Below, piece by piece: positions 1-11,611 of a DNA stretch of 64,000 nucleotides. The stretch covers positions 186,001 to 250,000 of the forward strand of contig NZ_BDBF01000001.1 in the NCBI RefSeq assembly GCF_001612845.1, in the 5' to 3' direction. The notes beneath the pieces were generated by a model that saw only the letters and a list, made by a program, of their open reading frames with translations, was not told where the DNA came from and searched no databases. A program made the position numbers and the translations under genes. The first letter of the stretch is position 1, and every line of letters begins with the position of its first letter. This DNA comes from Nocardia elegans NBRC 108235. GTDB taxonomy: Bacteria; Actinomycetota; Actinomycetes; Mycobacteriales; Mycobacteriaceae.

Positions 1-140
1 CAAGCGAACATGGTTATCGGCCGCAACGCAAGCCGATCCGCCCAAATAACCTCCGAAATGTCGCGGATGCATGCCCCGGGGCGAAGCCTGCAGAGGCGGT
101 TCGCAACGCCCTGAGCGGCCCCGGGACATCCGTTTCCCGG

Positions 141-698
141 CTATCGCGCCGGGCATGCGGTCCGCACCGCGTTCAGCGCGTCGTTGACTCGCTTACTGGC
201 ATCGTTGAGCGTGCCGACCGGTGCGGTGTAGGTCATCTTGCGGGATTCGCCGGCCAGGCCGCGGGCGGCGTTCACGTATTCGGTGAGCTTCTGCGCGAGA
301 TCCGGGGGTAACGCGTCGCCGGCGGCGGTGACCCGCCCCTCCACGGTCCGCGCGGCGTCCTCGAGGGTCTGCGCGGCGGAATCGCGCTTGGCGTCCTGGT
401 CGGGGGCGTTCGCATCGTGCGCGTCGACGAAGTCGTTGTACTTCGTCACCGCGGCACCGGTGGTGTCACGGAACGGTGTGCAGTTGTCGGCGACGGCTTT
501 CGTCTGCGCGGCAGCCTTTTTCGACGAGGTGGCCGCGGCCGAGGACGCTGCCATCTCGGTCCGGAACGCGGCCGCATCCGCCTGGTTCACGGTCGCGGTA
601 CCGTGGACAGCGGTAGAGCATCCTGCCACCACCAGTCCGGTGCCGACCGCCAAGGTCGCGCACATCAGTCCGAACCCACGTGGGTTCAGCAGTTTCAT
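141..698 (-). CDS. putative lipoprotein, unknown function
   Basis: Secreted lipoprotein of about 185 residues. The start is the ATG at 698, which follows a GGGGAGG ribosome site; an upstream extension to 764 lacks one. The N-terminus has a short basic stretch, a hydrophobic core and a lipobox (VVAGC), so the protein should be cleaved by signal peptidase II and lipidated at that Cys. The mature part is rich in Ala, Thr, Asp and Lys, predicted helical, and carries two Cys that could form a disulfide. It resembles the small Nocardia/Mycobacterium lipoproteins of unknown role. It is divergent from aceE and probably has its own promoter. No enzymatic motif is visible. Confidence 0.8.
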   Translation of the reverse strand: MKLLNPRGFGLMCATLAVGTGLVVAGCSTAVHGTATVNQADAAAFRTEMAASSAAATSSKKAAAQTKAVADNCTPFRDTTGAAVTKYNDFVDAHDANAPDQDAKRDSAAQTLEDAARTVEGRVTAAGDALPPDLAQKLTEYVNAARGLAGESRKMTYTAPVGTLNDASKRVNDALNAVRTACPAR

Positions 699-935
699 CG
701 TCCTCCCCGCTTCTCGAGCAGTCGAAAGAATGTCCTGTGGCGAGTTCGCTGCAACGAGCGTCACAGCCTAGCGAACGGTACTGGATTTACGGCTGACATG
801 ATGACCTGGGACGCATCATCGACAAGGATGTGAGGTGCGCCCCAAACCGTGAGCGACGGACGGCCCGCACACCAGCGGTGCTGCCCGGGGTTAGAGCCAT
901 CAGCTTGTCCACCCCCTGTACGAGGAGCATTGATT

Positions 936-3860
<2,925 letters not shown>

Positions 3861-3865
3861 CCGTT

Positions 3866-3896
3866 CCGGTAGGGGCGCGAATCGCGCCCCTACCGG
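3866..3896 (+). terminator. hairpin downstream of aceE
   Basis: A perfect 15-base inverted repeat (CCGGTAGGGGCGCGA and its complement, one base apart) begins 5 bases after the aceE stop. There is no T-run, so it is either an actinobacterial-type terminator or an mRNA-stabilising 3' end. It separates aceE from the regulator that follows. Confidence 0.7.
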
Positions 3897-3938
3897 GGGG
3901 TTGCGGAGACCGACAGCTCGATGACGGAATATTGAACA

Positions 3939-5267
3939 GTGGAACGTAAACCGCCGCGGCCTCGCCGGGTTTCCGAGGGGTCGTCCGAGCACGAGGTCTA
4001 TCTGCCGACCGGGGCACTGTCCCCCAATCGGCAAACCCGCGATCCGCTGCCGGACACCCTGCTGAAACGGGTGAAGCAGTTCTCCGGGCGGCTGTCCACC
4101 GAGGCGATCGCCTCGATGGAGGACCGGCTACCGTTCTTCGGCGATCTGGATGCCGCCCAGCGCGCGGGCGTGCAGATGCTGGTGCAGACCGCGGTGGTCA
4201 ATTTCCTGGAGTGGTTGCAGGATCCGGAAAGCGATATCCGCTTCAGCCTCGACGCGTTCCAAGTGATTCCGCAGGACCTCGCCCGCCGGCTGACCTTGCG
4301 GCAGACCGTCGACATGGTCCGGGTTGCGATGGAGTTCTTCGAGCAGTGGCTGCCGGCGCTGGCCCGCAACGACCGCCAGCTGGTGGCGCTCACCGAGGCG
4401 GTGCTGCGCTACGGCCGCGAACTCGGTTTCGCCGCGGCGTCGGTCTACGCCTCCGCGGCCGAATCCCGCGGTGCCTGGGACACCCGCCTGGAGGCGCTGG
4501 TGGTCGACGCCGTGGTGCGTGGTGACACCGGCGCCGAAATGCTCTCGCGCGCGGCCACATTGAACTGGGATGCCACCGCCGCCGCGACGGTGCTGGTCGG
4601 CACACCACCGAAAGATCAAGTGGCCGTGGCGAGTTCGGTGCACGTCGTCGCCGCCCGGCACGGCCGCGCCGCGCTCGCGGTGGTACAGGGTTCCCGGCTG
4701 GTGATGGTGGTCAGCGGCAATCTCGGCGATACCGGCTACCCCTCGCCGTTCCTGATGGATCTACTCGCCGAGGCGTTCTCCGAGGGGCCGGTGGTGATCG
4801 GCCCGACCATGCGCACACTGTCGGCGGCGCACGTCAGCGCGGTGGAGGCGATGGCCGGAATGGAGGCCGTGGTGGGCTGGCGGGCGGCGCCGCGGCCGGT
4901 GCACGCCTCCGAACTTCTGCCCGAGCGAGCCCTGCTGGGCGATCGGGCTGCGGTCGACGCTCTCAACGAGTATCTTGTGCTACCGTTGGCCGCCGCCGGG
5001 TCGGCCTTGTCGGACACTCTCGACGCCTACCTCGATTGCGGTGGAGCGGTCGAGACTTGCGCCCGGCAGCTGTTCGTTCATCCAAATACGGTCCGCTATC
5101 GGCTCAAGCGCATCGCCGAGGTCACCGGCCGGGATCCGATGAATCCTCGTGACGCCTATGTGCTCCGAATCGCGGCAACAGTAGGTCGTTTGACACGAAT
5201 GCGTAACGAATCGTCGACACCTGCCCCAGAAGACTCGCAGGCAACTTTCTACGAAGATCGCCTGTAA
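3939..5267 (+). CDS. mabR: PucR-family regulator of FAS-II genes (MabR-like)
   Basis: Transcriptional regulator of 442 residues. The last 70 residues hold the PucR-type helix-turn-helix (LDAYLDCGGAVETCARQL then HPNTVRYRLKRI), and the centre resembles a GGDEF-like/PucR signal domain. The GTG at 3939 has no clear ribosome site and may be leaderless. Its place between aceE and fabD matches Rv2242, reported from M. tuberculosis as MabR, a regulator of mycolic acid genes; that function is transferred by homology and synteny, not shown here. An imperfect palindrome at 5305-5334, upstream of fabD, is a candidate binding site. Confidence 0.88.
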   Translation: MERKPPRPRRVSEGSSEHEVYLPTGALSPNRQTRDPLPDTLLKRVKQFSGRLSTEAIASMEDRLPFFGDLDAAQRAGVQMLVQTAVVNFLEWLQDPESDIRFSLDAFQVIPQDLARRLTLRQTVDMVRVAMEFFEQWLPALARNDRQLVALTEAVLRYGRELGFAAASVYASAAESRGAWDTRLEALVVDAVVRGDTGAEMLSRAATLNWDATAAATVLVGTPPKDQVAVASSVHVVAARHGRAALAVVQGSRLVMVVSGNLGDTGYPSPFLMDLLAEAFSEGPVVIGPTMRTLSAAHVSAVEAMAGMEAVVGWRAAPRPVHASELLPERALLGDRAAVDALNEYLVLPLAAAGSALSDTLDAYLDCGGAVETCARQLFVHPNTVRYRLKRIAEVTGRDPMNPRDAYVLRIAATVGRLTRMRNESSTPAPEDSQATFYEDRL

Positions 5268-5304
5268 CGGACATCGGGGCGCTGTCGATGGCCCCGACCC
5301 ACGT

Positions 5305-5334
5305 GGCGTTTTGTGGGGTCCACACAAAAGCGCC
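5305..5334. promoter_or_regulatory. imperfect palindrome upstream of fabD
   Basis: GGCGTTTTGTG (5305-5315) faces CACAAAAGCGCC (5323-5334), an 11/12-base inverted repeat with one inserted base and a 7-base centre. It lies about 60-90 bases before the fabD start and directly after the regulator gene. A MabR operator is the obvious guess; a 5' leader hairpin is the alternative. Confidence 0.45.
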
Positions 5335-5395
5335 CCTCAAACATCATCGGCGCCGACATCTCCACGGAGCCTCCTCACAGTGTTTTGTTAGAGGC

Positions 5396-6310
5396 GTGAT
5401 CGCGTTGTTCGCCCCTGGACAGGGCTCTCAGACACCCGGCATGCTCGCGCCATGGCTCGATCTTCCCGGCGCGCGTGACCGCCTCGAACTGTGGTCCAAG
5501 GCCTCCGGCCTGGATCTGCTCCGCCTCGGCACCACCGCCACCGCGGAGGAGATCACCGATACCGCGGTGACCCAGCCGCTGGTCGTCGCGGCCGCGCTGC
5601 TGGCTTTCGCCGAGATTCCGCACGAAGCGGTTCCGGCGGATACCATCGTCGCCGGACATTCGGTCGGCGAGCTCGCCGCCGCAGCCGTCGCCGGTGTCGT
5701 CTCCCCCGATGACGCGGTGAAACTGGCCGCCATTCGCGGTGCGGAGATGGCCAAGGCGTGTGCGCTGGTTCCGACCGGCATGTCCGCCGTGCTCGGCGGC
5801 GACGAAGCCGCCGTGCTCGACCGGCTCGCCGAACTCGACCTGGTCCCGGCCAACCGCAACGCGGTCGGTCAGATCGTGGCGGCAGGCCGGCTGGATGCGT
5901 TGGCGGAACTGGCCGCGAACCCGCCGGAAAAGGCACGGATTCGCGCGCTGCCCGTCGCCGGGGCCTTCCACACCGCGTTCATGGCACCCGCCCAGGACGC
6001 CGTGGCCGAAGCCATCTCCCAGATGGTCCCCGGTGAGCCGACCCGTACCCTGCTGTCGAACTACGACGGCAAGCCGGTCGACTCGGGCTCCGACGCCATC
6101 GAGAAGCTGGCGGCACAGGTGACCCGGCCCGTCCGGTGGGATCTGTGCACCGAAACCGTTCGCGCGGCAGGGGTTTCCGCGGTGGCCGAGTTGCCGCCGG
6201 CCGGAACCCTGGTCGGCATCGCCAAGCGGGAGCTCAAGGGCACCCCGAATCTGGCGCTGAAGACCCCCGAGAACATCCCCGCGTTTGTCGAGCTCTCGGC
6301 AACCGGCTAG
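5396..6310 (+). CDS. fabD: malonyl-CoA:ACP transacylase
   Basis: Moves malonyl from CoA to AcpM, giving the elongation unit for FAS-II mycolate chain extension in the cytoplasm. The GQGSQ loop lies at the N-terminus, the nucleophile motif GHSVGE has its Ser at residue 89, and the active-site His is in GAFHTAFMA. The start is the GTG at 5396, giving VIALFAPGQGSQ exactly as mycobacterial FabD begins; the longer frame to 5288 runs through the intergenic palindrome. With the stop at 6310 the protein has 304 residues, the usual size. It is first in fabD-acpM-kasA-accD6; 130 bases separate it from acpM. Confidence 0.96.
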   Translation: MIALFAPGQGSQTPGMLAPWLDLPGARDRLELWSKASGLDLLRLGTTATAEEITDTAVTQPLVVAAALLAFAEIPHEAVPADTIVAGHSVGELAAAAVAGVVSPDDAVKLAAIRGAEMAKACALVPTGMSAVLGGDEAAVLDRLAELDLVPANRNAVGQIVAAGRLDALAELAANPPEKARIRALPVAGAFHTAFMAPAQDAVAEAISQMVPGEPTRTLLSNYDGKPVDSGSDAIEKLAAQVTRPVRWDLCTETVRAAGVSAVAELPPAGTLVGIAKRELKGTPNLALKTPENIPAFVELSATG

Positions 6311-6440
6311 CTTTCCTCGCGGCTCGCAGTGACGCGACCGTGAGCGAGCAGGACGAAACGTTTGTCCAGCTCGTACCGAAGAAATAATGGGACCTCCGAT
6401 TCATATCGGACCAACGAAGGAACAAGAAGGGAGCCACCAA

Positions 6441-6740
6441 GTGGCCGCTCTGACCCAGGAACAGATCGTCGAAGAGCTCGGCAAGATCATCGAAGAGGTG
6501 ACCGGCATCGAGCCCTCCGAGGTGACGATCGAGAAGTCTTTCGTCGATGACCTGGACATCGACTCGCTGTCGATGGTCGAGATCGCCGTGCAGACCGAGG
6601 ACAAGTACGGCGTGAAGATCCCCGACGAGGATCTCGCCAGCCTCAAGACCGTGGGTGACGCCGTCTCCTACATCCAGAAGCTCGAGGCCGAGAACTCCGA
6701 CGCGGCCGCTGAGCTCAAGGCCAAGTTCGACGCCCAGTAA
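6441..6740 (+). CDS. acpM: meromycolate extension acyl carrier protein
   Basis: Carrier protein that holds growing meromycolate chains as thioesters on a 4'-phosphopantetheine arm attached to Ser42 in the motif DLDIDSLSM. The GTG at 6441 follows AAGGGAG by 7 bases and gives the start [16 protein letters not shown] seen in AcpM; the longer frame from 6387 has no ribosome site. At 99 residues it is longer than ordinary ACPs because of the acidic, Ala-rich C-terminal tail ([16 protein letters not shown]), which is typical of AcpM. kasA starts 10 bases later, so the two are cotranscribed. Confidence 0.95.
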   Translation: MAALTQEQIVEELGKIIEEVTGIEPSEVTIEKSFVDDLDIDSLSMVEIAVQTEDKYGVKIPDEDLASLKTVGDAVSYIQKLEAENSDAAAELKAKFDAQ

Positions 6741-6750
6741 GGCCGACACC

Positions 6751-8001
6751 GTGACCACTCCTTCCACTTTGAACGGGAACTTCCCGAACGTCGTCGTCAC
6801 CAGCATGGCGGCGACCACGTCGATCGCGGGTGACGTCGATGCGACGTGGAAGGGACTCCTCAACGGCGAGAGCGGCATCGACGTTCTCGAGGATTCCTTC
6901 ATCGAGGAATACGACCTCCCGGTTCGCATCGGCGGCCACCTGAAGGTTTCGCCGGACACCCTGCTCAGCCGGGTCGAGATCCGCCGCATGGCCTATGTCG
7001 AGCGGCTGGCGATGGTGCTGGGGCGCGAGGTGTGGAAGAACGCCGGCAGCCCCGAGGTCGACCCCGAGCGCCTGGCCGTGTCGATCGGCACCGGTCTCGG
7101 CGGCGGCGACGCGCTCATCGACTCGGTGGACAAGCTGAAGAACGGCGGCTACCGCAAGATCTCGCCGCTGGCCGTTCAGATGGTCATGCCGAACGGGCCG
7201 TCCGCTGTCGTGGGCCTCGAACTGGGGGCCAAGGCGGGAGTGGTCACCCCGGTCTCGGCATGTTCGTCGGGATCCGAGGGCATCGCCAACGCGTGGCGGA
7301 TGATCGTCATGGGCGACGCCGACATGGTCGTCACCGGCGGTGTCGAGGGCTACATCTCCGACGTGCCGATCGCCGCGTTCTCCATGATGCGCGCGATGAG
7401 CACCCGCAACGACGACCCCAAGGGCGCGTCGCGGCCGTTCGACAAGGATCGTGACGGCTTCGTCTTCGGCGAGGCCGGTGCACTGATGGTCGTCGAGACC
7501 GAAGAGCACGCCAAGGCGCGCGGGGCCACCATCCACGCTCGCCTGCTGGGTGCCGGCATCACTTCCGACGGCTTCCACCTGGTCGCCCCGGATCCCACGG
7601 GTGCCGGTGCGGCGCGCGCCATGGAGCGCGCCATGCAGACCGCCGGACTGTCGAAGTCCGACATCACGCACATCAATGCGCACGCGACCGCCACCCCGAT
7701 CGGGGACACCGCGGAAGCGAACGCGATCTACAAGGCCGTAGGCAAGCACGCCTCGGTCTACGCGCCCAAGTCCGCCCTGGGCCACTCGATCGGCGCCGTG
7801 GGTGCCCTCGAGTCGGTGCTCACAGTGCTCAGCATTCGCGACGGCATCGTTCCGCCCACGCTGAACCTGGAGAACCAGGACCCGGAGATCGACCTGGATG
7901 TCGTGCACGGTGAGGCCCGTCGCCAGGACATCGAGTACGCGATCAACAACTCGTTCGGTTTCGGCGGCCACAACGTGGCGCTCGCCTTCGGACGGTACTG
8001 A
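6751..8001 (+). CDS. kasA: beta-ketoacyl-ACP synthase, KasA type
   Basis: Condensing enzyme of FAS-II that joins malonyl-AcpM to the acyl chain. The GTG at 6751 gives a 416-residue protein. The nucleophile Cys171 (SACSSGSEG), His311 ([11 protein letters not shown]) and His345 ([10 protein letters not shown]) fall at exactly the residue numbers I recall for M. tuberculosis KasA, which supports the start. Only one KAS gene lies here; M. tuberculosis has kasA and kasB side by side. The gene is followed by a strong terminator-like hairpin, so accD6 may be transcribed at a lower level or separately. Confidence 0.95.
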   Translation: MTTPSTLNGNFPNVVVTSMAATTSIAGDVDATWKGLLNGESGIDVLEDSFIEEYDLPVRIGGHLKVSPDTLLSRVEIRRMAYVERLAMVLGREVWKNAGSPEVDPERLAVSIGTGLGGGDALIDSVDKLKNGGYRKISPLAVQMVMPNGPSAVVGLELGAKAGVVTPVSACSSGSEGIANAWRMIVMGDADMVVTGGVEGYISDVPIAAFSMMRAMSTRNDDPKGASRPFDKDRDGFVFGEAGALMVVETEEHAKARGATIHARLLGAGITSDGFHLVAPDPTGAGAARAMERAMQTAGLSKSDITHINAHATATPIGDTAEANAIYKAVGKHASVYAPKSALGHSIGAVGALESVLTVLSIRDGIVPPTLNLENQDPEIDLDVVHGEARRQDIEYAINNSFGFGGHNVALAFGRY

Positions 8002-8041
8002 TCCGACTCGTCGACAACGTACTGTCGACAACTTCGGCGAA

Positions 8042-8107
8042 CCCGGTGGGGCTTTTCGGCCAAGGCAGATCCCCTCGTCGAAAAGCCCCACCGGGATTTT
8101 CATTTTT
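8042..8107 (+). terminator. Rho-independent terminator or attenuator between kasA and accD6
   Basis: A perfect 17-base inverted repeat (CCCGGTGGGGCTTTTCG at 8042-8058 and its complement at 8079-8095) is followed by a T-rich run (ATTTTCATTTTTC). This is the most canonical terminator in the window. It sits inside the FAS-II operon, 57 bases before accD6. Confidence 0.88.
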
Positions 8108-8152
8108 CGCAGCCGCGTCAGCGACTCCACATTCCATCGAGGAGAGACCGCG

Positions 8153-9598
8153 ATGACCATCATGGCCCCCGCGCAGGCGGATGCCACGACCGATCCCCGT
8201 GATCCGCTGGGTCGGTTGCAGCGCTTCTTCGATCCCGGAACCGTTCTTCCGCTCCACCCCCGCGACAAGTCCGGCGTGCTGGCCGCCATCGGCGAGGTCG
8301 ACGGCGTACGCACCGTCGCGTACTGCTCCGACGCCACCGTGATGGGCGGCGCCATGGGTGTCGACGGGTGCAAGCACATCGTGGACGCGATCGATACCGC
8401 CATCGATTCCCGGATCCCCGTCGTCGGCATCTGGCATTCGGGCGGCGCCCGCCTGGCCGAGGGTGTCGAGGCACTGCACGCGGTCGGCACCGTCTTCGAG
8501 GCCATGGTGCGCGCCTCGGGCCTGGTCCCCCAGATTTCGGTCGTGGTCGGCTTCGCCGCCGGCGGCGCCGCGTACGGCCCCGCCCTGACCGACGTCGTGA
8601 TCATGGCGCCCGAGGGCCGCGTCTTCGTCACCGGACCGGACGTCGTCAAATCGGTCACCGGCGAGAACGTCGACATGGCCACCCTCGGTGGGCCCGAGAC
8701 CCACGGCAAGAAGTCCGGTGTGTGCCATATCGTCGCCGACGACGAGAACGACGCGATGCACCGCGGCCGCCGCCTGGTCTCGATGTTCGCCGAACAGGGC
8801 GAATTCGACCTGTACGCCGCCGCCCACGGTGATGTGGACCTGAAGGCGATGCTGCCGGAGTCGGCCAAGCGCGCCTACGACGTCAAGCCGGTCGTGCGCG
8901 AGTTGCTCGACAAGATCCCCTCGCCGGACGGCAACGACGAATCCTCCTTCGAGGAGATGCAGGGCGGTTACGCCCGCAGCATCGTCACCGGCCTGGGCCG
9001 CCTCGGTGGGCGCACGGTCGGCGTGCTCGCCAACAACCCGCTGCGCATGGGCGGCTGCCTCACCAGCGAATCCGCCGAGAAGGCAGCACGTTTCGTGCGA
9101 CTGTGCAACTCCTTCGGCATCCCGCTGGTCGTCATCACCGACGTGCCCGGCTACCTGCCCGGTGTCGGCATGGAATGGGAGGGCGTGGTGCGTCGCGGCG
9201 CGAAGCTGCTGCACGCCTTCGCCGAGGCCCGCGTCCCGCGCGTCACGCTGGTGACCCGGAAGATCTACGGCGGCGCCTACATCGCGATGAACGCCCGCTC
9301 GCTGGGCGCCACCGCCGTGTACGCCTGGCCGGAGTCCGAGGTCGCCGTGATGGGCGCCAAGGCCGCGGTCGGCATCCTGCACAAGAAGGCCATCGCGAAG
9401 GTCCCCGAAGAAGAGCGTGAGGCCCTGATCGAGCGCCTCACCGCCGAACACGAGACCATCGCCGGCGGTGTCGGACGGGCCCTGTCCATCGGCGTCGTGG
9501 ACGAGGTCATCGACCCCGCCAAGACCCGCTCCACCATCGCCGCCGCGCTGGCCTCGGCCCCGGCCCAGCCCAGCCACAACAAGAACATTCCGCTGTAA
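8153..9598 (+). CDS. accD6: acyl-CoA carboxylase carboxyltransferase (beta) subunit
   Basis: Carboxyltransferase subunit that, with a biotinylated alpha subunit encoded elsewhere, makes malonyl-CoA for FabD. The ATG at 8153 follows a GGAGAG site. The 481-residue protein shows the two crotonase-fold halves of the family: GGARLAEG near residue 97 and GGAAYGPAL near 137 in the first, GGCLTSESAEKAARF and GGAYIAMNARSLGA near 375 in the second, forming the acyl-CoA and carboxybiotin oxyanion holes. Synteny with kasA points to the AccD6 paralogue. A terminator follows at 9617. Confidence 0.94.
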   Translation: MTIMAPAQADATTDPRDPLGRLQRFFDPGTVLPLHPRDKSGVLAAIGEVDGVRTVAYCSDATVMGGAMGVDGCKHIVDAIDTAIDSRIPVVGIWHSGGARLAEGVEALHAVGTVFEAMVRASGLVPQISVVVGFAAGGAAYGPALTDVVIMAPEGRVFVTGPDVVKSVTGENVDMATLGGPETHGKKSGVCHIVADDENDAMHRGRRLVSMFAEQGEFDLYAAAHGDVDLKAMLPESAKRAYDVKPVVRELLDKIPSPDGNDESSFEEMQGGYARSIVTGLGRLGGRTVGVLANNPLRMGGCLTSESAEKAARFVRLCNSFGIPLVVITDVPGYLPGVGMEWEGVVRRGAKLLHAFAEARVPRVTLVTRKIYGGAYIAMNARSLGATAVYAWPESEVAVMGAKAAVGILHKKAIAKVPEEEREALIERLTAEHETIAGGVGRALSIGVVDEVIDPAKTRSTIAAALASAPAQPSHNKNIPL

Positions 9599-9616
9599 AG
9601 CGTTAGGCGCCAACAC

Positions 9617-9653
9617 ATTACGGGTGGTCTCCCTTGCGGAGGCCACCCGTAAT
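9617..9653 (+). terminator. terminator after accD6
   Basis: ATTACGGGTGGTCTCC (9617-9632) pairs with GGAGGCCACCCGTAAT (9638-9653) over 16 bases with one G-U pair and a 5-base loop, then GTCTTTCC. It lies between convergent genes and could stop both. Confidence 0.85.
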
Positions 9654-9677
9654 GTCTTTCCGGCCCGATGCGGGAAC

Positions 9678-10205
9678 TCAGCCGACGTCGCGGCGGAGCC
9701 AGGTGACCTCGGCGCCCTCGCCGCCGGTGCGGAAGGGTTCGAGTTCGTCGTCCCAGGCGGTGCCCAGGGCGCGATCGATGTCGGCGGAGATATCGCCGTG
9801 GCGGCCGCGGGCCCGGGCGGCGCGGACGATTTCGCGCAGCCGCATCTCGCCGACCATGACGTCGCCGTTGGCGCTCATCGCGCCGGTCCACAATCCTAGG
9901 CCGGGTACGAAACTGTAGCGTTCGCCGTCGACCCCCTCGGAGGGGTCCTCGGTGACCTCGAAGCGCAGTACGGGCCAATCCCGCAACGCCTTGGCAATTC
10001 GTCCCGCGGTACCGACGGGGCCGACCCAGTCGGTGGTTGCGCGCAGTTGTCCCGCGGCGGCCGGCTGGGCGGTCCAGCGCAGGGACGCAGGTGATTTCAG
10101 AGTGGAGGAAAGCGTCCATTCGATGTGCGGGCACAGCGCGGCCGGTGACGCGTGGATGTACACCACACCACACGTCACATCCGCGAACTGATCAGATGCG
10201 CGCAC
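9678..10205 (-). CDS. DUF3145 family protein
   Basis: Conserved actinobacterial protein of unknown function, about 175 residues. The GTG at 10205 follows GGAGG by 7 bases and gives VRASDQFADVTCGVVYIHASPAALCPHIEWTLS, the N-terminus I recall for DUF3145 members; the ORF extends to 10247 without a better site. No signal peptide or membrane segment is seen, so it should be cytoplasmic. The mature sequence is rich in Trp (IEWTL, LRWTAQ, TTDWVG, DWPVLRFEV). It is convergent with accD6, an arrangement I believe is common near this locus in mycobacteria. No enzymatic motif is recognised. Confidence 0.85.
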   Translation of the reverse strand: MRASDQFADVTCGVVYIHASPAALCPHIEWTLSSTLKSPASLRWTAQPAAAGQLRATTDWVGPVGTAGRIAKALRDWPVLRFEVTEDPSEGVDGERYSFVPGLGLWTGAMSANGDVMVGEMRLREIVRAARARGRHGDISADIDRALGTAWDDELEPFRTGGEGAEVTWLRRDVG

Positions 10206-10301
10206 CTGTACACCTCCAGCCTCGACGTCGGACGTCTTCCCCAACATCCCGTCGAGCGCAGGCGTTGCCCGAGTTTACTGGAGTGCCCGATGTTACGGCT
10301 G

Positions 10302-11135
10302 TTACTTTTCGGCCGTGTCGCGAATCTGCTGGATATCGGCGATGACGGCGTCGCTGAGCGTTGGCCACACCGCTCGGGCCCAATCGCCGAAATTCTCGTC
10401 GCTCAATGCCACACACGCCACCCCGATCTCCGGATCCACCCACAGGAAGGTGCCGGACTGCCCGAAATGCCCGTAGGTTCGCGGCGAGTTGGCTCCCCCC
10501 GTCCAATGCGGAGTCTTGTGGTCGCGGATCTCGAATCCCAGACCCCAATCATTGGGGCGCTGCGATCCGTATCCGGGAAGCACTCCGCCGACGCCCGGGA
10601 ATTGCACGGAGGTCGCCGCGGTGAGCATGTCACCGGATATCAAGATCGGGTTCAGCAATTCTCCGGCGAAACGCAGGAGATCGTTCACCGTGGAGCGTCC
10701 GGCGTGCCCGGCGGATCCGGCCAGCACCGAGGATTTCATTCCGAGTGGCTCGAATACCGCCTGCCGCAGATATTCGGGAAATTCGATTCCGGTCTCGCGC
10801 GTGAGGAACTCGGCGAGCACCTCGAATCCGGCGCTGGAATAGATGCGGCGCTGCCCGGGCTCGGCCATGATCACCGTGGTGTCGAAGGCCAGTCCGGCCG
10901 TATGCGCCAGCAGGTGGCGCACGGTGGACCCGGGCGGGCCGGCGGGCTGGTCCAGTTCGATCGCACCTTCTTCGACCGCCACCAGAACCGCATAGGCGGC
11001 AAGGGGTTTCGTGACCGACGCGAGGGCGAACACACGGTCGAGGTCTCCCTCGGTGCCGACCACGCCGGGTGCAGCGACGACGCCCGCGGCGGCATGCCGG
11101 ACGGGCCAGTCGCGAATCTGTTCCAGTGCTCGCAC
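10302..11135 (-). CDS. serine beta-lactamase-like hydrolase
   Basis: Penicillin-binding-protein/class C beta-lactamase fold enzyme of 277 residues, probably an esterase or peptidase. The S-x-x-K catalytic motif is in FALASVTKPL, the second motif is YSSAGF, and HFGQSGTF stands in for the KTG strand motif. The GTG at 11135 gives VRALEQIRDWPVRHAAAGVV; the frame continues upstream into the MerR gene but without a plausible start. No signal peptide is visible, so it is likely cytoplasmic. It lies 50 bases downstream of the MerR gene on the same strand and could be cotranscribed with it. Confidence 0.85.
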   Translation of the reverse strand: MRALEQIRDWPVRHAAAGVVAAPGVVGTEGDLDRVFALASVTKPLAAYAVLVAVEEGAIELDQPAGPPGSTVRHLLAHTAGLAFDTTVIMAEPGQRRIYSSAGFEVLAEFLTRETGIEFPEYLRQAVFEPLGMKSSVLAGSAGHAGRSTVNDLLRFAGELLNPILISGDMLTAATSVQFPGVGGVLPGYGSQRPNDWGLGFEIRDHKTPHWTGGANSPRTYGHFGQSGTFLWVDPEIGVACVALSDENFGDWARAVWPTLSDAVIADIQQIRDTAEK

Positions 11136-11185
11136 GGCACCGAGCCTACGAGAAGGCTCCGAACCCACCGGCCGCGGGGAGGCGG

Positions 11186-11557
11186 CTACGCCGGGCCGTC
11201 GCTGCGATAGGGCGCGGCCACCAGTTGCTCGTCCTGACGAGCCAGCAGCGTGCGACGCCGGGTCAGCTCGGCGATCTGCGCGTCGAGATGAGACAGGCCC
11301 TCCCGCATGATCTTTCGGGTGTGATCGCAGTGCTGTAAGCCCGAGGCGGTCGCACACGGCAGCAGTTCGCGGATGGCGCTGGTCGGCAGTCCGGCGGCGA
11401 GCAGCTCGCGAATGCGGTGCACCCGCTGCGGTGCGTCGTCGGTGTAGACGCGGTAACCGTTGCCGTCGCGGCGGGCGCTGAGCAGCCCCTGTTCCTCGTA
11501 GTAGCGCAGCAGGCGGGTGCTGACGCCGGTGGTGTTCGCCAGCTCGCCGATCAGCAC
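11186..11557 (-). CDS. MerR-family transcriptional regulator
   Basis: One-component regulator of 123 residues. The winged helix-turn-helix is at the N-terminus (LIGELANTTGVSTRLLRYYEEQGLL), followed by the linking helix and a Cys-containing effector segment (LPCATASGLQHCDHTRK). The short C-terminal part suggests a small ligand or oxidant sensor, but the Cys spacing does not match CueR or ZntR. It is divergent from an alpha/beta hydrolase whose promoter carries a MerR-type dyad (11573-11603). Confidence 0.9.
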   Translation of the reverse strand: MLIGELANTTGVSTRLLRYYEEQGLLSARRDGNGYRVYTDDAPQRVHRIRELLAAGLPTSAIRELLPCATASGLQHCDHTRKIMREGLSHLDAQIAELTRRRTLLARQDEQLVAAPYRSDGPA

Positions 11558-11572
11558 CGCGCCCTCCCGGGC

Positions 11573-11603
11573 TTGACCTTCACACTCATGTCAAACCTTA
11601 ACG
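11573..11603 (+). promoter_or_regulatory. MerR-type promoter/operator of the alpha/beta hydrolase
   Basis: TTGACC (-35, 11573-11578) and TTAACG (-10, 11598-11603) are separated by 19 bases, the overlong spacing typical of MerR-activated promoters, and TTGAC/GTCAA form an inverted repeat inside. Transcription would begin at about 11610, so the ATG at 11612 would be leaderless. Confidence 0.5.
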
Positions 11604-11611
11604 TCGCCGCC

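Noticed and set aside
849..935. Upstream start for aceE at GTG 849
   Set aside because: No ribosome site; TTG 936 has GAGGAG at proper spacing.
6715..8868. Long minus-strand frame across kasA and accD6
   Set aside because: It spans two real genes and the terminator between them, and no motif is visible.
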